A stretch of DNA of 64,000 nt from Gaiellasilicea sp963707575 (GTDB taxonomy: Bacteria > Actinomycetota > Thermoleophilia > Gaiellales > Gaiellaceae): the NCBI GenBank assembly GCA_963707575.1, contig OY970171.1, positions 2,914,001 through 2,978,000 of the forward strand, read 5' to 3'. Numbering within the stretch: the first letter of the stretch is position 1; each line of letters begins with the position of its first letter. Shown piece after piece: positions 42,004-49,382 of this stretch. The notes under the pieces are model-generated. The model saw only the letters and a program-made list of their open reading frames with translations, ran no database searches and was not told the origin of the DNA. Position numbers and translations under genes: made by a program.

Positions 42004-44598
42004 GTGCGTTACGTCTACGCCTTCGACGAGGACTCGAGCGGCGGTCGTGAGCTGCTGGGAGGCAAAGGGATCGGCCTGGCGGAGATGACCGCGCTCGGCG
42101 TTCCCGTGCCCGCCGGCTTCACGATCACCACCGACGCCTGCCGCGCGTACATGGCGGCCGGCCACACGCTGCCGGACGGGCTCGACGCGGAGATCGCCGA
42201 GCACATCGCGGCGCTCGAGGCCAACGCGGGCAAGCGCTTCGGCGATCCCGACGACCCGCTGCTCGTCTCCGTGCGCTCGGGTGCGGCGGTCTCGATGCCC
42301 GGGATGATGGACACGATCCTCAACCTGGGTCTGAACGACGTCGCGGTACAGGGGCAGGCGAAGACGACCGGGAACCCGCGCTTCGCCTACGACTCGTACC
42401 GGAGGCTGATCCAGATGTACGGGGAGGTCGTGGACGGCGTCGAGGGCTACCGCTTCGAGCAGGCACTCGCCGACCTGAAGTCGCGCCGCGGCGCGAAGCA
42501 GGACGTCGAGCTCTCGGCCGACGACCTCGCTGAGCTGATCGAGACCTACAAGCGGGTCTACGCAGAGGAGACCGGGGCCGGCTTCCCGCAGGATGCCCGC
42601 GACCAGCTCGAACGGGCGGTCCGCGCCGTCTTCGATTCGTGGAACTCGCCGCGCGCGCAGGTCTACCGGCGCACCTACGAGATCCCCGACGACATCGGCA
42701 CGGCCGTCAACGTCGTCCAGATGGTCTTCGGCAACAAGGGCGACACCTCGGGCACCGGTGTCTGCTTCACGCGTGACCCGTCCACCGGCGAGAGCGGCCT
42801 CTACGGCGAGTTTCTCCAGAACGCGCAGGGCGAGGACGTCGTGGCCGGGATCCGCACACCCGAGCCGATCGAGCGGATGGGCGAGCTCCTGCCGGAGTCG
42901 TACGCCGAGCTGCGCGAGACGATCGCGCGCCTCGAGGAGCACTACCGCGACATGCAGGACATCGAGTTCACCGTCGAGGACGGCAAGCTCTTCCTGCTCC
43001 AGACCCGTACGGCCAAGCGCACGGCCGCGGCCGCGCTGAAGGCGGCGGTGAACATGGTCGACGAGGAGCTGATCTCGAAGGAGGAGGCGGTCGCGCGGAT
43101 CGACCCCGCGCAGCTCGATCAGCTCCTGCATCCGATGATCGACCCCGCGGCGGAGGTGAACGTGGTCGCGAAGGGGCTGAACGCGTCCCCGGGCGCGGCC
43201 TGCGGCGCGATCGTCTTCGACGCGGACACGGCCGAGGAGCGCGGCAAGGCGGGGGAGAGCGTCATCCTCGTGCGCTGGGAGACGACGCCCGACGACTTCC
43301 ACGGGATGGTGCAGGCGGCGGGGATCCTGACGGCGCACGGGGGTCTCACCTCACACGCGGCCGTCGTGGCGCGCGGGATGGGCACGCCATGTGTGACCGG
43401 CTGCGAGGCGCTGCACGTGGACGTGGCCGCGAAGATCGCGCGCCTGCCCGGCCACGAGCTCCACGAGGGCGACACGATCACGATCAACGGAGGCACCGGC
43501 GAGGTGATCGTCGGCGCCGTGCCGCTCGTGCCCCCGCAGATCAACGACGACTTCTCGGCCATCCTGGAATGGGCGGACGGCGTGCGGCACCTGAAGGTGC
43601 GTGCGAACGCCGACACGCCCGAGGATGCGACCAAGGCGCGCGAGTTCGGCGCCGAGGGCATTGGCCTCTGCCGCACCGAGCACATGTTCGCCGACGCCGA
43701 GCGTCTGCACCTGGTGCGCGAGATGATCCTCGCCGCGGACGAGGACGGGCGCCGCGCCGCGCTCGAGCGACTGCTCCCGATCCAGCAGAGCGACTTCGAG
43801 GGGATCTTCGAGGCGATGGCCGGGCTGCCGGTGACGATCCGCCTGCTCGACTGGCCGCTGCACGAGTTCCTGCCCGCACTCGAGGAGGAGCAGGACGAGC
43901 GCATGCGCGAGCGGATCCGCGCGCTGCAGGAATCGAACCCGATGCTCGGCTGGCGCGCGTGCCGGCTCGGGCTCTTCTTCCCGGAGATCTACGAGATGCA
44001 GGTGCGGGCGATCGTGCGAGCCGCGCTCGCCGTGCAGGAGCGCGGCGGGACGGCGCCGCTCGTCGAGATCATGCACCCGCTCGTCGGCTTCGGCGAGGAG
44101 CTGCGCCGGCTGCGCGAGCTGACCGTCCGCGTCGCCGCCGAGGAGGGCAAGCTCGAGTACCTCTGCGGAACGATGATCGAGCTTCCGCGCGCGTGCATCC
44201 GGGCGGACGAGATCGCCGCGCACGCCGACTTCTTCTCCTTCGGCACGAACGACCTCACGCAGACGGCGCTCGGGATCTCGCGCGACGACGGCGGTCGCTT
44301 CCTCTCGCACTACCTCGAGCACGGGGTGCTCGAGCGCGACCCATTCGAGACGATCGACCAGGAGGGCGTGGGCGAGCTGATGCGGATCGCCGTCGAGCGC
44401 GGCCGGGGAGCGCGCGAGGACCTCAAGCTCGGCATCTGCGGCGAGCACGGCGGCGAGCCGCGCTCGGTCGCGTTCTGCCACGGACTCGGGCTCGACTACG
44501 TCAGCTGCTCGCCGTACCGGGTGCCGCTCGCGCGCCTCGCCGCAGCGCAGGCCGCCCTCGCCGAGTCGGGCGTCGTCAGCGTCGCCGCCGGCGGCTGA
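42004..44598 (+). CDS. ppdK: Pyruvate, phosphate dikinase
   Basis: An 864-residue enzyme interconverting pyruvate + ATP + Pi and PEP + AMP + PPi. The N-terminal ATP-grasp domain has LGGKGIGLAEMTALGVPVPAGFTI and SVRSGAAVSMPGMMDTILNLGLN. The swivelling domain has AHGGLTSHAAVVARGMG with catalytic His451, and Thr449 two residues before it is the site PpsR modifies. The C-terminal PEP domain has EGIGLCRTEHMF and FFSFGTNDLTQTALG. The GTG start is chosen at the family N-terminus (RYVYAFDE). A long inverted repeat begins 4 nt after its stop. Confidence 0.96.
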   Translation: MRYVYAFDEDSSGGRELLGGKGIGLAEMTALGVPVPAGFTITTDACRAYMAAGHTLPDGLDAEIAEHIAALEANAGKRFGDPDDPLLVSVRSGAAVSMPGMMDTILNLGLNDVAVQGQAKTTGNPRFAYDSYRRLIQMYGEVVDGVEGYRFEQALADLKSRRGAKQDVELSADDLAELIETYKRVYAEETGAGFPQDARDQLERAVRAVFDSWNSPRAQVYRRTYEIPDDIGTAVNVVQMVFGNKGDTSGTGVCFTRDPSTGESGLYGEFLQNAQGEDVVAGIRTPEPIERMGELLPESYAELRETIARLEEHYRDMQDIEFTVEDGKLFLLQTRTAKRTAAAALKAAVNMVDEELISKEEAVARIDPAQLDQLLHPMIDPAAEVNVVAKGLNASPGAACGAIVFDADTAEERGKAGESVILVRWETTPDDFHGMVQAAGILTAHGGLTSHAAVVARGMGTPCVTGCEALHVDVAAKIARLPGHELHEGDTITINGGTGEVIVGAVPLVPPQINDDFSAILEWADGVRHLKVRANADTPEDATKAREFGAEGIGLCRTEHMFADAERLHLVREMILAADEDGRRAALERLLPIQQSDFEGIFEAMAGLPVTIRLLDWPLHEFLPALEEEQDERMRERIRALQESNPMLGWRACRLGLFFPEIYEMQVRAIVRAALAVQERGGTAPLVEIMHPLVGFGEELRRLRELTVRVAAEEGKLEYLCGTMIELPRACIRADEIAAHADFFSFGTNDLTQTALGISRDDGGRFLSHYLEHGVLERDPFETIDQEGVGELMRIAVERGRGAREDLKLGICGEHGGEPRSVAFCHGLGLDYVSCSPYRVPLARLAAAQAALAESGVVSVAAGG

Positions 44599-44602
44599 AG
44601 CT

Positions 44603-44764
44603 GGAGGGTTTGGCGGAATGCCGCTCGTCGTCGGGGTTGTGCTGCTCGTTCCGAGGCAAGGACGCAGGGAGCGTCGATAGCTGAAGCTATCGACGCGACT
44701 GAGGACGCCGCATCGGGGCGAGCAGCGCGGCCAGACGGCACAGCTGTATTTCGCCAAACCCTCC
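44603..44764. repeat. 162-bp inverted repeat with perfect 12-bp core, between ppdK and rhomboid
   Basis: Two 80-nt arms (44603-44682 and 44685-44764) face each other around a 2-nt centre and align without gaps. The outer ends share GGAGGGTTTGGCG with one change, the innermost 12 bp (GCGTCGATAGCT) are perfect, and TGCTCG is shared midway. Several mismatches are G/A or T/C, which become G-U pairs in RNA. The element exactly fills the space between the two convergent stops. It may be a long bidirectional terminator, a MITE-like element, or a structured RNA. Confidence 0.8.
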
Positions 44765-45609
44765 TAGGCGTAGCCCCGGACCTTCCAGTAGGCCACGGCG
44801 ACGCTGAGCAGGCCGATCGCAGCCAGACCCACGTACCCGAGCACGTCCATGCGCGCGTAGCCGACCTTCTGCTGCCCGAAGCGCGACATGACCAGGATCG
44901 CCAGCGCACCGCCGATGAAGCCGCCGATATGCCCGCCCTTGGAGATTCCCGGGATGAAGAGCGTGAAGGCGAAATTGATCACGAGCAGCGGGATCACGCT
45001 GCCGCCGAAGATGTAGGTGCCCTGGCGCTCCAGCACGAGGATGGCGCCGAAGAGCCCGAAGATCGCACCCGACGCGCCGACGGTGACCGCCTCGGGTGTC
45101 AGGAGCAGCGCGCCGGCCGAGCCGGCGAGACCCGAGACGAGGTAGAGGAGCAGGAACCGCGCCGAACCGATCGCGTTCTCGAGCGCCGGCCCGAAGAGCC
45201 AGAGCGCGAGCATGTTCATGGCCAGGTGGATGGGGCCGTAGTGCAGGAAGGCGGCGGTGATCAGGCGCCACCAGTCGCCGTCGGCGACCGCGGGGCCGAA
45301 GAGCGCGCCGTTGAAGAAGATCGAGCCGGAGTTCGCGCTGATCGGCGCGCCCTGCGCGAGCTGGAGCAGGTAGATGCCGACGTTGAGCCCGACGAGGCCC
45401 TTCGCCACCCAGCCCGGGCTGCGCGTGGTCTGCGACTGCACCCGCTGGACGACGCGCTTGGCCCCCTGGGCCTCACCGGCGTGCTCGGGGCAGCGGATCC
45501 CGACGGGCGCGAAGCGCATGCAGTCGGGGCAGAGCCCGCGGCCGCACTCCGAGCACGAGACGCCTGTTTCCCGGTCCGGGTGCCGGTAGCACGTGAGCGT
45601 CTCCGCCAT
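44764..45609 (-). CDS. Rhomboid family intramembrane serine protease
   Basis: A 281-residue protein. An N-terminal B-box-type zinc-binding region (CYRHPDRETGVSCSECGRGLCPDC, read as C/H pairs up to about residue 30, with CPEH following) precedes six membrane helices. WWRLITAAFLHYGPIHLAMNMLALW, the catalytic Ser in VGASGAIFGLFGA and the catalytic His in GGHIGGFIGGALA are all present. It would cleave membrane proteins within the bilayer. The ATG is supported by a TAGGCT hexamer 7 nt upstream. The stop is the last base group of the adjacent inverted repeat. Confidence 0.92.
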   Translation of the reverse strand: MAETLTCYRHPDRETGVSCSECGRGLCPDCMRFAPVGIRCPEHAGEAQGAKRVVQRVQSQTTRSPGWVAKGLVGLNVGIYLLQLAQGAPISANSGSIFFNGALFGPAVADGDWWRLITAAFLHYGPIHLAMNMLALWLFGPALENAIGSARFLLLYLVSGLAGSAGALLLTPEAVTVGASGAIFGLFGAILVLERQGTYIFGGSVIPLLVINFAFTLFIPGISKGGHIGGFIGGALAILVMSRFGQQKVGYARMDVLGYVGLAAIGLLSVAVAYWKVRGYA

Positions 45610-45616
45610 CGTGATT

Positions 45617-45622
45617 AGCCTA
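45617..45622 (-). promoter_or_regulatory. -10-like hexamer TAGGCT before the rhomboid gene
   Basis: On the minus strand TAGGCT (45622-45617) is 7 nt before the ATG at 45609. Confidence 0.55.
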
Positions 45623-45675
45623 GCTGCCTGCCCTGCGGGTGCAGGTCGCCTCGGGCCGGCTGCGGGGGATCGTCG

Positions 45676-47253
45676 TCAGGCGACGCAGGCCGCCGCCACG
45701 CGGGCGGCGGGGAGCATGACACGGAACGTCGTGCCCGCGCCGGGCTCGCTCTCCACCTCGATCGTGCCGCCGCTCTGGCTGACGACGCCGTACGCAGTCG
45801 CGAGCCCGAGGCCCGTGCCCGTGCCGACGGGCTTCGTGGTGAAGAACGGCTCGAACACGCGCAGCCGTGTCGCCTCGTCCATCCCGATGCCGGTGTCGTG
45901 GATCTCGATCGCCACCTGAGCGCCGGTCGGGAGCTCGACGTCGCGGGTCGAGATCGTCAGGCGGCCGCCGTCGAGCATCGCATCGCGGGCGTTCAGGGCG
46001 ATGTTGAGCACGACCTGAACGAGCTGGTCGCGGTCCACCTCGACGTCGCTGAGGCGTGGGTCGAGGCACGTCTCGAGCTCGATCTGCTCGCCGATCGTGC
46101 GGTGCAGCATGGTCTCGAGCTCGGAGACGATCCGGTTCGGGGCCAGGCGTTGCGGCAGCAGCACCTGCTTCCGGCTGAACGCGAGCAGCTGCCGGGTCAG
46201 CGCAGCCGCGTGGCCCGCAGCACGCTTCAGCTCGCCCACGTCGAGGCGGCGCGGGTCGTTCTGCTCGAACGAGAGCTCGAGTAGCTCCGCGTAGCCGCTG
46301 ATCGCCGTGAGCATGTTGTTGAAGTCGTGTGCGACGCCGCCGGCGAGCTGGCCGATCGCCTCGAGCTTCTGTGACTGGCGCAGCTGGTCCTCGAGCTCCT
46401 TGCGCTCGGTCAGGTCGAGGAAGAACCCGTGGGAGAAGAGCGGCTCGCCATCGTCGCCGAAGACGCGGACGTTCTTCTCCAGCACCCAGACCACGCTTCC
46501 GTCGCGATGCACCATCCGGAACTCCGACCGGAAGGGCTCGCGGCGCCGGCGGGACTGCTCGAACTCGGCCTGGACGCGCTCGCGGTCGTCGGGGTGGAGG
46601 AGCGAGTCGTAGAGGGTGTTGTCCTCGGTCCACGCCTTCGCCGGATAGCCGAGCAGCGGCTCGATCTGCGGGCTGATGTACAGCGTCTTCGGTCGCTCGA
46701 CGCAGGCGGTGACGTACGTGGCCAGTGGCAGCTCCTCGACGAGGCCTCGGTAGCGGGCCGTCGTCGTGCGCAGCTCGATCTCGGTCATCGCCGCCGCGGC
46801 CAGCGTCTCCAGCGCGTCGATGTCGGCGGGCTCCCAGCTGCGGGGCTGCGTGTCGAGCACGCAGATGCTGCCGAGCACGTAACCGTCGAAGCTGAGCAGC
46901 GGCACGCCGAGGTAGGAGACGATGCCGAGCTCGCCGACCGTCGGGTTGTCACGGTGGAGGGGATCCTCGCGGGCGTCGTCGACGGCGAACGGGAGCCCCG
47001 TCTCGATCAGGTAGCGGGAAAAGGAATACGAGAGCGGCAGCGATCTCGTCGTTGCGACGGGCTCGGGCAGGCCGAAGCCGCTCTTGATGAACTGGCGCTC
47101 CGCATCGATCAGGGCGAGCGCAGCCGTGGGAGTGGACAGCATCCTGGCCGCCAGGCGCGTGAGCCGATCGAACTCCTCCTCGGGCGACGTGTCCAGGAGC
47201 CCAACCAGCCGCAGGGCATCGAGTCGTCCAGCGTCGGTGAGGGCACCGGCCAT
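45676..47253 (-). CDS. Sensor histidine kinase with GAF and PAS domains
   Basis: A 525-residue soluble kinase with no membrane helix. A GAF domain (residues about 10-165; GRLDALRLVGLLDTSPEEEFD, YLGVPLLSFDGYVLGSICVLD) is followed by a PAS domain (about 170-285; SPQIEPLLGYPAKAW). HisKA has AGGVAHDFNNMLTAISGYAE (phosphorylated His), and the HATPase has VVLNIALNARDAM (N box), DTGIGMDEATRLRVFEPFFTTK and GTGTGLGLATAYG (G boxes). It resembles NtrB-type kinases; no response regulator is next to it. The reading frame is open upstream, so the start is chosen as the first ATG that opens the GAF domain. Confidence 0.9.
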   Translation of the reverse strand: MAGALTDAGRLDALRLVGLLDTSPEEEFDRLTRLAARMLSTPTAALALIDAERQFIKSGFGLPEPVATTRSLPLSYSFSRYLIETGLPFAVDDAREDPLHRDNPTVGELGIVSYLGVPLLSFDGYVLGSICVLDTQPRSWEPADIDALETLAAAAMTEIELRTTTARYRGLVEELPLATYVTACVERPKTLYISPQIEPLLGYPAKAWTEDNTLYDSLLHPDDRERVQAEFEQSRRRREPFRSEFRMVHRDGSVVWVLEKNVRVFGDDGEPLFSHGFFLDLTERKELEDQLRQSQKLEAIGQLAGGVAHDFNNMLTAISGYAELLELSFEQNDPRRLDVGELKRAAGHAAALTRQLLAFSRKQVLLPQRLAPNRIVSELETMLHRTIGEQIELETCLDPRLSDVEVDRDQLVQVVLNIALNARDAMLDGGRLTISTRDVELPTGAQVAIEIHDTGIGMDEATRLRVFEPFFTTKPVGTGTGLGLATAYGVVSQSGGTIEVESEPGAGTTFRVMLPAARVAAACVA

Positions 47254-47304
47254 GCCGTTCTGATCGACAGAATGCCCCCAAAAGTAAAATCTGCTTGAGG
47301 CGGT

Positions 47305-47342
47305 TTGACAGGAACACCTGTTCGGGTATAGAACATACGTTC
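47305..47342 (+). promoter_or_regulatory. SOS promoter of imuB with two LexA-type boxes
   Basis: TTGACA (47305-47310), a 16-nt spacer and TATAGA (47327-47332) form a near-consensus promoter. GAACACCTGTTC (47312-47323) lies in the spacer and GAACATACGTTC (47331-47342) overlaps the -10 and start region, 2 nt before the imuB GTG. Both match GAAC-N4-GTTC, the LexA (Cheo) box of actinobacteria and Firmicutes. The 50 bp around it are AT-rich compared with the rest of the window. Confidence 0.85.
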
Positions 47343-47344
47343 CG

Positions 47345-48529
47345 GTGATCGCCTGTCTCCTCATCCCTGGCTTCGAGTTGCGGGCAGCGCTGAGGGAACG
47401 GCCGCGCCTGGCGCTCGAGCCGGCGGCGTTGGCGCCGCTGCCCGGGACGGAGCCGCTGATCGGGCCCGTGACGGCCGCGGCCGAGCGCGTCGGGGTGCTG
47501 CCGGGGATGCGGCTGGGCGAGGCGCTCGCGACCTGCCCGCAGCTCGTGCTCGTCGAGCAGGACCCGGCCGCGGTCGAGCGCGGGTGGGAAGGGGTGCTGC
47601 AACGGCTCGAGGACTCGGGCTTCGCCGTCGACCCCGACGAGCCGGGGCGCGTGTACTTCGAGACGAAGGGCGTCGAGCGGCTGTACGGAGGTTTGGAGGC
47701 GGCGCTCGAGCGGGCGCTCGCCGCCGTCGGAACTGCCTGGGATCCACGCGTGGGCGCTGCGCGGCGCCGGTTCGCAGCACTGGCTGCTGCGAGCGTCGCG
47801 CGTCCCGGGCAGGCCATCGTGGTCGCGGACGGGAAGGAGGAGGGCTTCCTCGCACCGCTGCCGCTCTCGCTCCTGCCGCTTCCCGCCGCGCGCTACGCCG
47901 AGCTCGAGGGACTCGGGGTGCGCAAGCTGGGGGAGCTCGCGGCGCTGCCCGGGGGAGCAGTCGCCGAGCGGCTCGGCCCGGATGGGCGGCGGGCGTGGGC
48001 GCTCGCACACGGAGGGGAGCAGGGTCGTGTGCGAGGCCGGCGCCAGGCCGCCGAGCTGGCCGAGGCGCTCGAGTTCCCGGAGGCGATCGCGAACGAGCTG
48101 ACGCTCCGGCGCGCGTTCGGCGCCCTCCTCGACCGGCTGCTCGCCCGCCCCGAGCGGGCGGGTCGGCCGCTGCGGAAGGCGGCGCTCTCGGCGCGGCTCG
48201 TCGGCGGCGGCTCGTGGCGGCGCACCGTCACCTTCCGCGAGCCGATCGCGGAGCGTTCGCGGCTGCGCGCGGCGCTCGGGCCGAAGCTGCTCGAGATTCC
48301 CGCGCCCGTCCTCGAGCTGCGCCTGGAGGCGGTGGAGCTCTCGGAGTCGGTCGGCCGGCAGCTCGAGCTCGTACAGCCTGTCGGAGACGAGGTCAATGCC
48401 CGGCTGAGCGACGGCCTGCGCCAGGTCCGCGCGAGCACGGGCTCCGGCTCGGTGTGCGCAGTCGTGGAGGTGGCGCCGTGGTCGCGGATTCCCGAGTCCC
48501 GCGCGCTGTTCGTTCCGCGGGACGAATGA
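47345..48529 (+). CDS. imuB: ImuB, catalytically inactive Y-family polymerase homologue
   Basis: A 394-residue protein. IACLLIPGFELRAALRERP stands where active Y-family enzymes have a DxD site, and the second acidic site is replaced in VYFETKGVERLYGGLEAAL. LGVRKLGELAALPGGAVAERLG is the helix-hairpin-helix region, and the little-finger part ends WSRIPESRALFVPRDE. This loss of catalytic residues with retained scaffold is characteristic of ImuB, which bridges DnaE2 to the beta clamp. GTG start directly behind two LexA boxes. No imuA' gene is adjacent, and the usual C-terminal region is encoded separately downstream. Confidence 0.88.
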   Translation: MIACLLIPGFELRAALRERPRLALEPAALAPLPGTEPLIGPVTAAAERVGVLPGMRLGEALATCPQLVLVEQDPAAVERGWEGVLQRLEDSGFAVDPDEPGRVYFETKGVERLYGGLEAALERALAAVGTAWDPRVGAARRRFAALAAASVARPGQAIVVADGKEEGFLAPLPLSLLPLPAARYAELEGLGVRKLGELAALPGGAVAERLGPDGRRAWALAHGGEQGRVRGRRQAAELAEALEFPEAIANELTLRRAFGALLDRLLARPERAGRPLRKAALSARLVGGGSWRRTVTFREPIAERSRLRAALGPKLLEIPAPVLELRLEAVELSESVGRQLELVQPVGDEVNARLSDGLRQVRASTGSGSVCAVVEVAPWSRIPESRALFVPRDE

Positions 48530-48681
48530 TGTTTCGGACGCTGACCGTCGGAGCTCCGTTCCGCGGCCGGAGGGCGATTCACTCGCCCGGAGGCCCGCCG
48601 CGCGATGGCGATCCGCAGCGCTGAAGGAGGGGGCTCGCGGGGGAACCACGGGTTCCCCCGCGCTCGCTCCGCGGGACGAAT
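48514..48681. repeat. 14-bp direct repeat flanking a hairpin-rich 140-bp segment behind imuB
   Basis: TCCGCGGGACGAAT occurs at 48514-48527 and again at 48668-48681 (17 of 19 positions match when extended), offset by 154 bp. Between them lie two hairpins: GGGCGA-TTCAC-TCGCCC (48572-48588), and GGGGGAACC-ACG-GGTTCCCCC (48639-48659). The first copy holds the imuB stop; the second leads into the DUF6504-like region. It looks like an insertion or tandem duplication at the end of imuB. Confidence 0.65.
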
Positions 48682-48907
48682 AAACGCGCCGCGGCCCGCG
48701 CTGGTCGAGGCGTCACCGGTCGGTGTGCCCGTGCGGGTGAACCGAACCGGAGTGGCGGTGCTGCGCGAGGAGTGGCGCGTCGTCGACCGCTGGTGGACCG
48801 ACGATCCCGTCGACCGGCGCTACTTCGACCTCGTGCTCGAGTCGGGCCAGCACGCCTGCGTCTTCCGCGACGAGGAAGCCGGATGTTGGTTCTCACAACG
48901 AGCCTAG
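48605..48907 (+). CDS. DUF6504-like small protein (ImuB C-terminal-type region)
   Basis: A small ORF of up to 100 residues. The conserved part is the last 75: INAPRPALVEASPVGVPVRV, then VAVLREEWRVVDRWWTDDP and RRYFDLVLESGQHACVFRDEEAGCW, ending FSQRA. This is the DUF6504 pattern, found as the C-terminal end of ImuB or as a separate gene next to it in actinobacteria. The ATG at 48605 would add a Gly/Arg-rich leader encoded by the hairpin-rich segment, so the true start may be further in. It lies in the same frame as imuB, separated by two stops. Confidence 0.7.
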   Translation: MAIRSAEGGGSRGNHGFPRARSAGRINAPRPALVEASPVGVPVRVNRTGVAVLREEWRVVDRWWTDDPVDRRYFDLVLESGQHACVFRDEEAGCWFSQRA

Positions 48908-49212
48908 AGGGTGAGTGCGTGGTCGGCGAAGTCCTCCCAGCGGTCCGCGTGCGCTGCCGGCACGACCACCCATTGCTTGAACGGTCGGCCTTCGCCGGAG
49001 GGATCGAAGAGGTGGGCGCCGTCGAGCGCGAGCGCCTCGGCGTGCCGCTCCGGGTCGGTCAGCTTGAAGACCATCGAGCCGCGCGTGAAGCCGGCGATCA
49101 TCTTGCCGCGCGCCTTCACGCACGGCATGCCCATCATCTGCGAGAGCTGGACGAAGTCGTGGCGGAAGGCGAGGAAGTCGGCCAGGTCCTCGTAGCGCTC
49201 CCGCGCGTCCAC
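48904..49212 (-). CDS. TfoX/Sxy N-terminal domain protein
   Basis: A 102-residue protein that matches the TfoX N-terminal domain. QLSQMMGMPCVKARGKMIAGFTRGSMVFKLTDPERHAEAL is the core (read in parts), and the end is GRPFKQWVVVPAAHADRWEDFADHAL. In proteobacteria TfoX/Sxy activates competence; these short actinobacterial forms are of unknown role and may act on phosphocarrier or DNA-uptake functions. GTG start. It overlaps the DUF6504-like ORF tail-to-tail by 4 nt and sits within the imuB-dnaE2 locus on the opposite strand. Confidence 0.8.
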   Translation of the reverse strand: MDARERYEDLADFLAFRHDFVQLSQMMGMPCVKARGKMIAGFTRGSMVFKLTDPERHAEALALDGAHLFDPSGEGRPFKQWVVVPAAHADRWEDFADHALTL

Positions 49213-49221
49213 GAAGTGAGT

Positions 49222-49344
49222 CTAGGGGGAGGAGACCTGCACGGTACGCGGCGCGGGCGGCTCGTCCGCGGTGACGAGCGCGTGTGCGAAGAGCGCGGTC
49301 GTCACCAGGGAGATCGAGGCCATCAGGATCGCCAGCGTCCGCAT
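49222..49344 (-). CDS. Possible small exported or membrane peptide (40 aa)
   Basis: A 40-residue ORF upstream of the TfoX-like gene on the same strand. MRTLAILMASISLVTTALFAH looks like a signal or membrane anchor; LVTADEPPAPRTVQVSSP follows, then TAG 9 nt before the TfoX-like start. No Shine-Dalgarno is visible. The composition (one hydrophobic run plus a short polar Pro-rich tail) is unlike a random high-GC frame, but nothing else supports it. Confidence 0.45.
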   Translation of the reverse strand: MRTLAILMASISLVTTALFAHALVTADEPPAPRTVQVSSP

Positions 49345-49382
49345 GCAGGAATTGAACGCACGAGGGGTCTGCAGAGATGCGG

